Assembly (NCBI GenBank): GCA_030411725.1
Contig: MU839829.1
Coordinates: 1,302,001 to 1,366,000, forward strand
Direction of reading: 5' to 3'
DNA: 64,000 nt
DNA from: Echria macrotheca
Lineage: Eukaryota; Ascomycota; Sordariomycetes; Sordariales; Schizotheciaceae
Position numbers and translations under genes: made by a program. Positions 9,201-20,205 of the stretch are shown one piece after another. Within the stretch, counting starts at the first letter, position 1. Each line of letters starts with the position of its first letter. Below the pieces are notes generated by a model, which searched no databases, was not told where the DNA came from, and saw nothing but the letters and a program-made list of their open reading frames with translations.

Positions 9201-12200
9201 TCTCAACGATTCCCCCGACTGGCCGCAGCAAAAACTCTCTCTCAACATTGAGCCGTCCCTACGTTTTATACGTCGTAGCACTGCATGTGGCCACATCGCA
9301 TTGCGTACGATGTTGATAAATGAACATTCTTCGGGGAGTCTGCTCGACCAGCGCGATTCTTTTCCAAAAGGCAAAAAATGGTCCCAGGGGGAAGAACGAT
9401 ATCAACTGAGATGCAGCGGCAGCGACCAGCGACGAGACTCCAGGTCTGCGGTCCGGCTTGAGCGTCGTTCACCGAGGCGCTCAGGGTTCCATGCAGAGTT
9501 CACATGTGAAGTGAGTGAACAGTAGCCATCGCGCAACAATGACCGGTGTTTCAACAGTCCGTGTACCGAATTGATGTGCTTCGAAGCTTCCTGCCCGGGC
9601 CAATCCCTTTTTTTCGTCGTGCAGGAACGAGATTGTGAGCACCCCAGTGTGAGTATACACACCTCTACTTCGATACTAGACCGATACTAGAGCCACTGAA
9701 GAATACGTGTAGTCTGGGACGATGCGAGATTCTGCTTGGTTGCAGATGTCTTCTGTCAATCTGCAATCCCAATCCCAACGGGCGTATCTATATACCTATG
9801 TACCTGTGCCGGCTCGCAGCTTGTCATGAGCCACTGTGTACTGCTTGAGCCTGATTACTTATTGTGCGGTTGGCCCTGCACCGCGCAGCAAACGGTCGTT
9901 TCTTGACAGTCATGGTGGAGTTCGCCACCTGTCCCGGTAAGTCGAGTTGAGCGGCTCCGGAAAACAAATCAAAAATAGCCGGGAATAGAGAAAAAAATAG
10001 CAGACGAGATGTGACATCTCATTGACGACATTGGGGGTACCGTGGGCGTCGTCGATAACTAGTGTCTACCAGACAAGGCGGAATCTGGCACCGATCTCGA
10101 GCAAGCAGTGGCTCTGTCAGTAGTTAGTCTGCACCTGGTCCCAGCGGATGGGACAACACCCACTGGTGCTTTATTCAAGCGGTACCGGTACCGGGCAGCA
10201 GGCCTTAGCACCATGTAGGACCCGTTTGGCGGTTGGGGAGTGTGCAGAGGGGGCGTCCCGGAATCGAATTTTCATGCGGGACGACGGAAAAGGGGGCGTC
10301 GGATGGTGGATACCTTATTCACTCGCTCAAGTTTCTACCTTGGCATCCAAATGTTTTGGGTCTTGGGTTCCCAGCCATCCGAGAAGTGCATCCAAGGATG
10401 TACACAAGCCCAAGCGGATCTGACAATCAAATGTTTTGTTACTGTGTGTTCTAGATAGACGACTAGAACAATTTTCGGAAACAATAGTCAGGGATATTGC
10501 GCGGCCTCGCATTGACGTTGTGGACTTGAATAATCTGGTGGTCCGAGAGTAAACACACGCCCCCTTAAATCACCCCCCCTATTCAAAATGCCGGTGGATA
10601 CGCGACCAAGATGCTGAAGATTGTAGTCCAGACCCCCCAACCGACGAAACCCAAGGACACGACCCCGTCTTCCGCCCCCCTCCTGTCGGGCGATTTCCGC
10701 CATGACATGGCTCGGCGGCGGGCCGGCCTGGCTGATGGGTATAAGCGCTGTGGGCCCTGAAATTTTCCCAAGCAGCGCACCCACTCTGTTCGCTACGGCG
10801 GGCGCTCTAGGCCACGTCTCCTGCAAACCATGTAGGTGACCCGTGCTAACAAATGTCGCTACCTACCTTACACTACGCTGCAGTGCACCGCTCTCACCCC
10901 TACCTGCACTACTACGTACGGTATAACAACAACACACTAAAGACCACCGCCGAGAGCAGCCAAGAAAAAGAACGTTGCGATACCTGGTAAAATCAATGAA
11001 TGGCGTGGTTAAATTCCCATGATATGACCTGAGCTGGCCGGGTTAATGGAGAGAGAGTAACAGACATGTGGACCTACTCTAGTGCAGTGGACTCCAGAAC
11101 CCGGGACCTGGGACCCAGAACTAGACGGAAGGGAGCGAGCGAGCGAGCGATTCAAACTTCGACGGAGTCGACGCGCGTACCCTCCGTCCGGCCCGGGCCT
11201 CTCCCTCTCCCTTTTTTTTGCTCCACTAACTTTCAACTTGACTCCATCTCCATTCCACAACTTGGCGCACGCACGCCCCTTGGGCCCTTGTCCACCTCGG
11301 ACCAGACCAGACCCCTCGAGTCGATATGACTCGCGCGGGCAACATTATGCGAACTGGTTGGGTTGGGAAGTTGCCCGAGATTGTATATATTGTACTACCA
11401 ATTTAGGTAATCAAAACAGAAAACTGACCCAAAGATCAAACTTGCTCTTTTCTCATGGGACATGACGTAAGTAAAAGGAAAACAAAACTGTTGAATGTCA
11501 CCAAACCAAAAACCAAACCAAACACCCCCACATCAGGGATGCTTACAACAATGTAAACAGACAGAGCCAAAACAAGACCAGGGCACATCCCTACCTACCC
11601 GCCATAACTCCCCGCCGGTGCGGAACCACACGAGGCAGTCTCTTGTGTCATGCTGTGTTCGGGTCGTACAGTGTACACAAAAGGGGGGGGCAACACATTC
11701 AATGTGCCGGCAACCACTCCCTTCCGCCCCCCTCCCCCGGGCAAAAAAAAAAGACAAGGAAAAAAAAAACCATGTCGTGACGCCCTTGCACAGCGTCCTT
11801 CTTCTCCCTCCACCTGCCATCCGTCCGTCCGTCCTGTCCTGTGCTGCCTGACAACCCACTATTGCTCCGAACGAAACACTGAGGCGCGTAAGGGTATGTT
11901 CTGTATGTTCTGTGTGTGCGTGTGTGCTTGTGTGTGCCCGCCGTGTCTCCAGACCACAGACCAACTACACCAACAAGTAGCACCCGCTCCTGTCTCTCGG
12001 TGTGCATGCGTGACAGACGGAAGCCAGCGTCCTTCAAAGGCTCTACTGGTAGCCGCTAGCTTGTGTCCCTTCGCGTATTGCCGTGCAGTCTGGAGCCTCC
12101 GTCGCACAGCGTCAAGGCCCGCGGGTCCAGCACATCTGAGACATGGCCACATGGTGTCAGCCCAGTACCGATTTCTCCCTCAGTTGCGCCTCGGAACAAA

Positions 12201-12935
12201 GGCACATTCCCAAAGTCATGACACCTAGGCATGTTGTATTCGCGAAGTCTATCTAGGTAGGTTCCGTGGCATAATCCTGATCTGATGACTGGTATCGTGC
12301 GATTCGGCCCCCATTATCCCACTCCTAAACCTAGATACAAAGCTCGACCACCCGTGACAAATAACCAACCCAACAAACCTGCCTAGAAACAAATACACAA
12401 CATAACATTAAGCAAAACAAATAAAAACAAACGCTTCCTCCCAACGATTTGACACATTTCCAGCCGCGAGGCCATGTTAGTCTTTTGGTAGTCATCAATC
12501 TCTCCGTCCCGTTACCCCCATAGTTGATCATCAAAAAACGGGTTCCCAAAATGACACCAACCTGGACAAAGAAATATAAAACACGACACCGCACACTCCG
12601 ACACCCCTTCAGCCTATGTTTCTCGGCGAGGGTTGCAGCGGCATTAAAACCAATAAAAAGGACAACATCTGCAAAATAGATCCTGCCAAAGATATGCAAG
12701 TGGTAGGTCGGGAGACAGTCTCGTGCCACCAGACCACCGCCAGGAATCTTCTGCTCAGGACGAAAAGCAGAATTATAGTAACAAGAAAGCAAATGGGACC
12801 AAAGAAAGTTGGCGAGCGCAGCAGGCCGGTGCGAGGCTCCAGATTTGGTTCTTCCAGAGACCAAAACCATTTCATCCTCCTCCTCCCCCTGGCCGGCCAC
12901 CGCATTTGCCAGCCAGGGACCGGACCACAGGAGAT
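6236..12935. other. 6.7-kb gene-poor interval
   Basis: No frame here shows a recognised domain, and the longer ones (for example on the minus strand at 8008-8568 and the plus strand at 11650-12228) overlap each other and read as low-complexity or random. The interval holds CTAC-type repeats, long homopolymer and pyrimidine runs around 11.6-11.8 kb, and the 3' flank of the zinc-cluster gene at its right end. Confidence 0.5.
6593..6633 (+). repeat. (CTAC)6 tract with inverted GTAGGT arm
   Basis: Six CTAC units (6593-6616) run into CTAGGTACGTAGGTAAG, so CTAC repeats face GTAGG repeats around a CCTAGG centre. Similar short tracts recur near 7180, 28340, 28865, 45980, 46675 and 52483, all outside coding exons. 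Confidence 0.85.
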
Positions 12936-14629
12936 TTAGTTACCATTTCGACGGTTCAAACGGCCCAGCATGTTTTGGTCGATATCACTGGGGCGAGGGC
13001 CGTTGGGGCGAGGGTCGGGGCCGATCAGATGGTCCAAGCTCATCGGGTTGCCCGAAGCCGACGCAGCAGTAGGAGGCGTCTGGGACGGAACTTGCGATTG
13101 CGGCGGACCGCGAGTAGGCAGCTGCTCGCCAGGGCTGTTCCGCTGCGGCGTTGGCGTTCTATCATCGAAACCCTGCTGCGGATACTGGTGGTATCCGTTC
13201 GGCGACGTTCCATTGCTATCCCGCTCAGCCGGCGACCGTCGACGGGGGTTATCATCGGGAGGGTATGTCGGAGGCGGGAGCCGCACAGCGTGGTCCTCAT
13301 CATCATCTGATGGGCGGGTTCTCCGGCGCCGCGTTTCTCCATCGTATGACTGTTGGCTCGTCGGCGAATGCAGCGAAGAGTGGTACTCGGAGGCAGGCGG
13401 GGGATAAGCTCGATGTGGCTGCGGCGCCTGAGGCTGTTGCCGTGCATGTTGGTGCGACTGTTGCTGCTGCTGCAACTGCTGCTGCTGTTGATCGAGAGGC
13501 AATGGCTGCCCATAAGACCCATATAGTGGTGTGCCAGGCGGCACTCCTCCCGGGACAGCAGAGATGGGCACGAATGCGGTCGTAGAATTGGACGAAACAG
13601 GCTGAAAGACGCATTCGATTCGTAGCTTGTCACAGTTTGTGCACTTGCCGTTCGTAGTGTTGGCGTATCCGCTGCAGCGAATCTAGTCCAATACGTTAGC
13701 ACTAGCCCATTACCGGCACGTCGCCATTGCATCGTCGCCATTGCATCGGCGCCAAAGCGACTTCGTACCTTTCTCTTCCTGCAGTAGCGACACGCGATTG
13801 AGGTCCTCTGTCTCGGTGCGGCTTGTTGCTGGGGCGGAGGAGGAGCAGGAGCGACTCCGCCCGGCGCGCCTCGGGCGTAGTCACCGTAAGGGTACGGTTG
13901 TGCTCGGTATGCATAGTAGTCGGCGGGATAAGATGCACCTCGTACTTGTTGCGCCGGCATCGCTGGCTGACGAGAGTAGTACTGGTCGTACCCGGGGGCG
14001 TCGTATGGCGGCCTCGACTCGGCGAACCGGCTCCGTTCGTCGTACGGACCGCGGTCGTCGTACGGTCTGCGGTCGTCGTATCTGCTTCCCCCTGCATAGA
14101 ACCGGCGCTGCTGGTCCTCTTCCATTAACCGCTGCTGTTCGTCCATGCGTGGCGGCTCTGCACCGGGTTGAACGGGCGGAAGATACCGCCCATTCTCGGG
14201 AGGAGGCGGTGGGTAACCGTTAGGATTCGTAGGCGAGTCTGAAGCCCAGCTTCTCTGATCCGAAGAATGGAGACGTTGGTCCGGAACAGGGGCCCTCGGC
14301 AGACTGTGCGACTCTGGGGGATATCGCTGCTGGTCGTGTGGATATCGTTCCGAGTCTTGGGGATATCTCGGGGCCTGAGCCTGTGGATATCTCGGTGCGG
14401 TTGCGTACTCTCGCTCTCCGGGATACTGTGGGTACCTTGCATCGGGATATCTCTGTCCATGTGGGTAACCGTTCTCAGCCGGTGCGTACTGCTGCAATGA
14501 CGGGAGCCTCATTGTGTTTGGAGGCGGCGGCCGGGACCTCTCGTCGTCTGATTCTTCCTCGGGAGGATACTTTTTGCCGGGATCCTTGAGGGGCGGGTAC
14601 GCCTTGCCATCGCGTCGATTTTCAGCCAT
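12936..14629 (-). CDS. Zn2Cys6 protein with long low-complexity arms
   Basis: Two exons, 14629-13769 and 13682-12936, separated by an 86-nt intron (donor GTACGA, acceptor ACTAG), giving 535 residues. The intron falls inside the DNA-binding motif, and removing it completes a binuclear zinc cluster: CRYCRKRK / IRCSG, then GKCTNCDKLRIEC. Cysteines sit at 280, 283, 290, 301, 304 and 311 (C-x2-C-x6-C-x10-C-x2-C-x6-C). The first 270 residues are disordered, rich in Arg, Tyr, Pro and Gln, with degenerate RYPQ-type repeats at about 60-110. The C-terminal arm holds poly-Gln and Pro-rich stretches. The cluster is central, not N-terminal, and no fungal-specific transcription factor middle domain is visible. 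Likely a nuclear DNA-binding regulator; target genes are unknown. The start is the first Met of a long open frame. Confidence 0.88.
13720..13748 (+). repeat. 14-bp tandem duplication inside an intron
   Basis: GTCGCCATTGCATC occurs twice in tandem within the single intron of the zinc-cluster gene, followed by a partial third copy. Confidence 0.8.
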
Positions 14630-16277
14630 ACTGCTGGGTATGGCTAGAGCCCACGGAGAGAATCTTGGTAAAATGCGGAGGCGTTTTTTCTTGATAGACC
14701 TGTCTGAATTGCCGCCGTTGAGTGACGACGCCCTGTGAGAAAAACCCGATACCCCTTCTAGGGGAGATCTTCATGAACAGCTAAGCGCACTGCCACTTAT
14801 GGTCGATAGCTCGTCAGAAATGTGCCAGAACGAGATGCAGTCGCAGGTGATGGAAGCCGCCCGCGACCGAGAGTAATCTGAAAACAAGGCACAGGTCGGG
14901 ATGAGTTTTTGGGGTGGCCCAAGGGTGAGAGGTTACCAGCCGCAGGAGAAAGAAGGAAACGGGAGAGAGGGGCGGGAGGGCGGGTAGGGGACTGGGACGA
15001 GTCCCTTTTTCAAGTCCGCGCGGGAGTTCCCTTGTCTCTAATAAGACCTGCGCTTCCCGTTAGCTGGTGGACTCGAAACGACGGACGAGACCGGCGGGGC
15101 TGAAAGGAGGGAATGCTGCAGGGAAAGCCGCTTGTTGGGTGAACAAGGAATCCAAGTCTAGAAAAGTGAAAAGTGACGAGGAATAAGTCCAAGCCTCCCG
15201 CCCGCCCTCCAAATGCGAGAACTACTCGGGGATATGGGGGTTTCCCCAGGATAAATGCAGCAAATCACGGCGGCTTACAGCACATCAAGCCGTCACTCCC
15301 GCACGAGTCCTCCCGTTGGGGCCGGCTGCGAGAGCGATGGTGCAGCAGATGGCTCTGGGTGCAGAAAATGAAAGTGGTGTGCAGATACACGAGGAAGACT
15401 GCTGGTGCAACCAGCCGCGATGACATCTCACTGAGGCAGTTCCCAGGCCGCCTTTGAAAGATGGAGGGAGCACATCGGCTCCTGATCGCCAATCTTTGCC
15501 CACCAGCCGTTCCAGCCGTGCTCGAGGGATCGCGACCCGAGTGCATGCAGTCGCGAAATGGAAGGTGCAAACATGCTGGCTGGGAATAAGCGTTCAGTAC
15601 GTACCTGGCCCTTCCAGATTGTGGCAGAGTCCCGATGAGTCTGGTGTTGTGCACGAGTGTCTCGACGGGTGGTGTGGGTGAGGATGGCAGCAAACAGACG
15701 ACAGCAACCGGACACCAATGGTATTTAACAAACCCGGGAGAAGCCTCGAGGCGTCACCCGTCCGAGGGGATCAAGCGTCTGGATGCAACCCAGCTACCTA
15801 ATCAAATGACGAAACAACTGCGGTCGGCCGTCTCTGTGTGGACCTGCGTCGGTTGCTGGGGCTGCCCGTGTCGGGAATCGGCCTTTGGTCTTTAGGGCTG
15901 CTTTGGTGCTTCTCCTGGCGGTTGACGTTGGAGCGCTGCGGGAGCGGCGTGTGGTCTTCCAACGGAGGTGCCACGAAGTTTGCTGAAGTAAGGTAGTTGG
16001 TACTCTGCGAGAAAGGGTGTCGAAATCCTGCCCAGCGCTTGTTCGCTCGCCTCGCCTGCTGCTCCAGTCTAGCGCAGCACGACGCCGGACCGAGGACGAG
16101 ACAGCCGGAGGTTCCAGCAGATTATCGCAACGCAGGCCGGCCGGAGGGCGGGATGGAGGCGCGGGGTGGTTTGGCAGGAGGAAGAACCGCAAGGCGGCGA
16201 GAAAAGAAGCGTCCAGGAGGAGGGCGCGGCTTAACTATGACGGATCGGCGGTGACTGGTGCGTCGCTGGGTCACAGG

Positions 16278-16331
16278 CGTGTCCCAGACTTCCACTCCCC
16301 GGTGCGTGTCCCAGATTTCCACTCGACGGTG
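16278..16331 (+). repeat. 27-bp direct repeat, two copies
   Basis: Units 16278-16304 and 16305-16331 both begin CGTGTCCCAGA and end GGTG; they differ at three or four positions. No associated gene is recognised. Confidence 0.75.
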
Positions 16332-19135
16332 GGTGTGGCTGCGGGCGCTCACGAGCGCTGCTGGGGCAGCTGCGAATCGGCGTGGTTGCTGCCGCGGTGG
16401 GCCGGTGGATCTGCTGGGGATGGGAGGCGAGCCAGCTTCGATCCCTGTGCGGCAGGCTCGTGGGCCGCTGGGCGGGCTGCTGGGGTGCCGTCCAGGGGGT
16501 GCCCTGTCGGGGTGTCTGGGTGTCAGCCAACGTGGAATGAGGCGTGAACGCAGTAGCGAATCCTGGCGGTGTCTTCCGTGTGAATTGCTTGCCCAGTGTC
16601 CCTCGCCAATCACCCATCTCCCAGGGCCCACCACCCCCGAAGCGGAACCCACAAACAAGTCTTCGACGCCGTCTTCTTCCCCCAAGAGGCCCTGTCTTGA
16701 ATCTGTTCGAGCCACCAAGGTCACCTGCAGCACGGCCGCAGCTGGGGTCGCAGCCAAAGGGCCAGCTATCCGTAAGCCTCCGACCTCAAAGCAAGATGGT
16801 AACGGCCACATTAATCTTTTTTTAAAAATCTGAACACGCTGCCCGATATATTCAAGTGCTTTTGGGAATCTCTAGTTCCAGCGGCTCTCCGGGCCACCAT
16901 GTTCTTGCTGCGAACACCAGTCAATCTCGGCCGCGAAACAGGGCGCGTCGGCCTTTATGCCCAGCACTACGGATGTAGTGGATGATAGGACACAGCTTGA
17001 CAGCTCCTAAAAAATCTCAACACTATGTAGCCTTCTGGTATCGTCACAAACCAATACTCTACTCATTACACAGCACGGCCACACGAGTCGGGAAGCAAAG
17101 ATCATAGCTAGGACCGTCATATTGTCCAAAACAATGGTGGCGGCGGCGACAACACTCGTCATCTCTCAGGATAAAATTTTAACCAGAAATAGGTTGGACC
17201 GGCGGAAGAACATGGATCTTTCATTTCAAGGTGGGATTCGCCTGGAATTTCTCGACAATCCTGGTTGATACCGAAACAGCCAGAAATGGACACGATCTGC
17301 CGGAATGGGGGTATGAATGCTGGACCTTCATTCCACGATCTTTCGGGAACCTGGCGGTAGGTAGGTTGCAGCCTTGCGTGCAGCTGCGGCCCGGCGGCGG
17401 ATTCGGCCCCTCATCAAACCTCCCGTCCTTCCCAAGCCTGGGACGCCTCGGCATGCGATGGCCATGTTACTCGGATCCAATCGCTTTCACGGCTAGCTGT
17501 CTTGACCACAGCATCCGCTTTTCCGCCATTGCGCATGCTAGCTATGTCCTTGTCTTGTACAATACAAGTACTATGGCGCCAGTACGTTCGGTTGCCGTAC
17601 ACCTTCTACGCACTTCCGGGAATTCACGAGTGCTCTCATCAACGCATCATGGAGTAGGTACCCGACCCGAATTTCGAGACCGTTCCGCAGAGACGGGAAG
17701 CGGTACGGAACGGATTATACTCGATTTTGTACCGTCTACCTCACTTCGCCAAACCAAGGCCTATTTAGAGCAAACCTGGCCGTCCGTCATCGCTATTGGT
17801 CGGCCAGTGGTATTCGAACGAAGTTGTATGGGATCCTCGCCCGTGCTGGAGATCGCTTCTTTCCTCACAATGGCCGAAGTAACGGCGTTTGACTTTCGGG
17901 CGGGCTGCATCTGGAGTCTAGACACATTGTCAATTGCAGCAGTTAAGTGTTACCGGTTCATTATTAGCGACGGATGCTGGCCAGGTACATCAGCCGCCCA
18001 GCCGTCCATTTGATGGATGGGTGGACCGTCCCGTCAGCTGCAGCGATGTAAGAAACCGGCTGCATCTCACCTGATGTGGCAGGACGGACGCGAAACATTT
18101 CACCCCATCCCACAGCAGAACCGAAGAGGTCGGTGCCGGGGGTGCAGCTTGGTCGGCCGGCTAAATATGGAAGATGCTGCGTAGTGTCGCAGGCAAAGAG
18201 ACAGCCGAGGCGCCTTGGAGCGCGGCCAGGAATTACTAGGGAAAAAAGGGGGGGCAAGCTATCATTTCTGATGGAAAACACCAAACAAGTGAGCCGCGGG
18301 TTGACGTGAGACAAGTTGGCAATCCCATGCGTAACGCAGGTGCCAAAACGGCTGCAAACAACCCAAGAGGCAATCTTGGCCCAGTGCGGGGTACAATGTC
18401 GACACAATGGCAAATTCAAGGCACAAACAGATGACTGCCTCCCTCTTCCTTCGATATTGCCTGTTCCATGTATGGACCTTGCATCTGGTTGTTGGCTTCT
18501 CGTCGACCGGAACAAACTACCTGAAATAGCTCGTCGGAGACTTCACTGCGAGCAAACTTTGCGTTCCGAGAAGGGAAGGAACGCAGGGACGGACGTGAGA
18601 TGGAGCGCCGTTTGAGTCCCAGGAAGGAAAGAAGGGACGGGCAAGCGGTGGACGGGGAAGGCAGCACTGCATCTGGGCTGACTCGCACCGCGGGATCGAT
18701 CGCAACGACGCCAGCAGACCCGACCCTCTCGGTACCCAAGTCCATACTACATCTCCCAGGAACAGAGCGACATCAAACGGCGCAGTCCAGGCCCAAGTAA
18801 CCCAACACTCAACCTCCGACATTGCGAGTTGCTCACACCCCCCGCCATGCTCGTTTTGCCGCGTCTGGAGGTTGGGTTATCACCAGACGAGCAGACGAGC
18901 AGGTATGGTCCTCTACCTCCTGTCGATCTCCCACGAACCGAACCGGGCCGACAAGTGGTTTAATATCAGAACTGCAACTCCCCGACCGCACTAGGACACG
19001 GCATAGGCACGCAGGGCCGTACCGTGTACCTACAAGAACGGCACGCTGAAGCCCGCGCGAGGTGGGGTGGGTGCAGCCCGTACATACAATACCTACAGCA
19101 AGTGGGTGTGAATGTTGTGTCCGAGTCCTGTCTGC

Positions 19136-19564
19136 TCATCTGACTCCTAGCCGATTATCAGGGGATGCCTCCTCGAGAAAATTCAGGGGCTTGACGACAC
19201 GGAAGTGCTCTGGGAGGTATTCCCGTAACATCACGGCAGGTCCGAGATACCACCAGAACCAGAGTCGCGTCGCCCCTTCAACCGCGCAGTCACAAGTCAT
19301 CAGAGGGGAGGGGTAATTGTCCACAGCCGCTCGTCTGGCTGTCCTGATGTCGACGCTTTCAGGGTTCATGGATCTCACGACAGCGGCTTGGAGCCAGTTG
19401 ATTTGCTTCTCGAAATCTGAGCCGTCTTGTCGGGGAATCTGACAAGCTGTGCGTCCCGGCCACCTATTGGACGCTTTCATGGCGCCCGGTGCCAGGACTG
19501 CGGATAGCCCAGCGGCAATCGAACTGGCGGCATGGGAGGGAGGGGTGGCTGTCAAGACCGCCAC
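19136..19564 (-). CDS. Possible hypothetical protein, 142 aa
   Basis: An intact frame whose second half reads like protein: FEKQINWLQAAVVRSMNPES, later WFWWYLGPAVMLREYLPEHF and VVKPLNFLEEASPDNRLGVR. Codon third positions lean to G/C in that half. No domain or homologue is recognised, there is no clear intron, and the surrounding block is otherwise empty. It may be a lineage-specific gene or chance. Confidence 0.25.
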   Translation of the reverse strand: MAVLTATPPSHAASSIAAGLSAVLAPGAMKASNRWPGRTACQIPRQDGSDFEKQINWLQAAVVRSMNPESVDIRTARRAAVDNYPSPLMTCDCAVEGATRLWFWWYLGPAVMLREYLPEHFRVVKPLNFLEEASPDNRLGVR

Positions 19565-19974
19565 TGGTCTTTCGGGGCATCCGTTTCACACCGCAACAAG
19601 CCGCCACAGGAACAGCCGTTGAGTTCATCCGGAGATGGCCCAAAGACGGCACGGCGCCCGACTAATTACCAGGCGCCGTCCGGTCCTCCTGCTCTGGGGG
19701 ACAGATTTCCTTCAATTCACCCCGGCTCGCCCTCGTCATTGTCCTCGTGAGGGCGGGCCCCGCGAATCATGGCTCAATACGGTGTAGTGCGAGCCATGAC
19801 CGGGACGCTGGGGCGGTCCCCAGCTCGGGTTGGAAAACATGGCATCCTTGTCACACCCATCACGCCGCATTCCCGATCACGGAGTGTTTTCTGGAACCCT
19901 GGGTCACTGCTCCACCGTCCCGCGTCGAGCAAACACAGGCGGCTTTCTTGATCGGGCAACAACGCTACACAACC

Positions 19975-20205
19975 ATGGCCGACCACACGCCTTCTCCACT
20001 GGGCGCCGGCCGTTTCGACTGCTGCGCTTGTCGATACGAATACTCGGTCTCGCGGTGGATCAACGGCGGGGTTTTCAGCTTCTCATGCCATGCAGCGACC
20101 TCGAGCACCGGGGGGGAGTGTGCTTCAGTGAAAGCAAGATCATCCCTCACTCTCTCGCCCCGCCATATCACGCAAGCACTCTCCTCAAGGAAAGCGACGG
20201 CATAG
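19975..20205 (+). CDS. Candidate small Cys-rich protein (CCxC type)
   Basis: A 76-residue frame with a good start context (CAACCATGGCC). About 18 residues in it has FDCCACRYEYSVSRW, then SFSCHAATSSTGGEC. The CC-x-C start at a similar distance from Met, with an aromatic residue just before it, resembles the better-supported small protein at 54804-54983. The expected final Cys pairs are missing from this frame, so the gene may continue through an intron I could not place, or it may be decayed. No function is assigned. Confidence 0.33.
   Translation: MADHTPSPLGAGRFDCCACRYEYSVSRWINGGVFSFSCHAATSSTGGECASVKARSSLTLSPRHITQALSSRKATA

Noticed and set aside
11650..12228. 192-aa plus-strand frame
   Set aside because: It crosses long homopolymer and pyrimidine runs and contains a CVCVCACVC tract from a TGTG repeat; it looks like chance.
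17231..18013. 260-aa plus-strand frame, among the longest in the gene-poor block
   Set aside because: No recognisable motif, a non-ATG first codon, random-looking composition and no splice context. Kept only as part of the block description.
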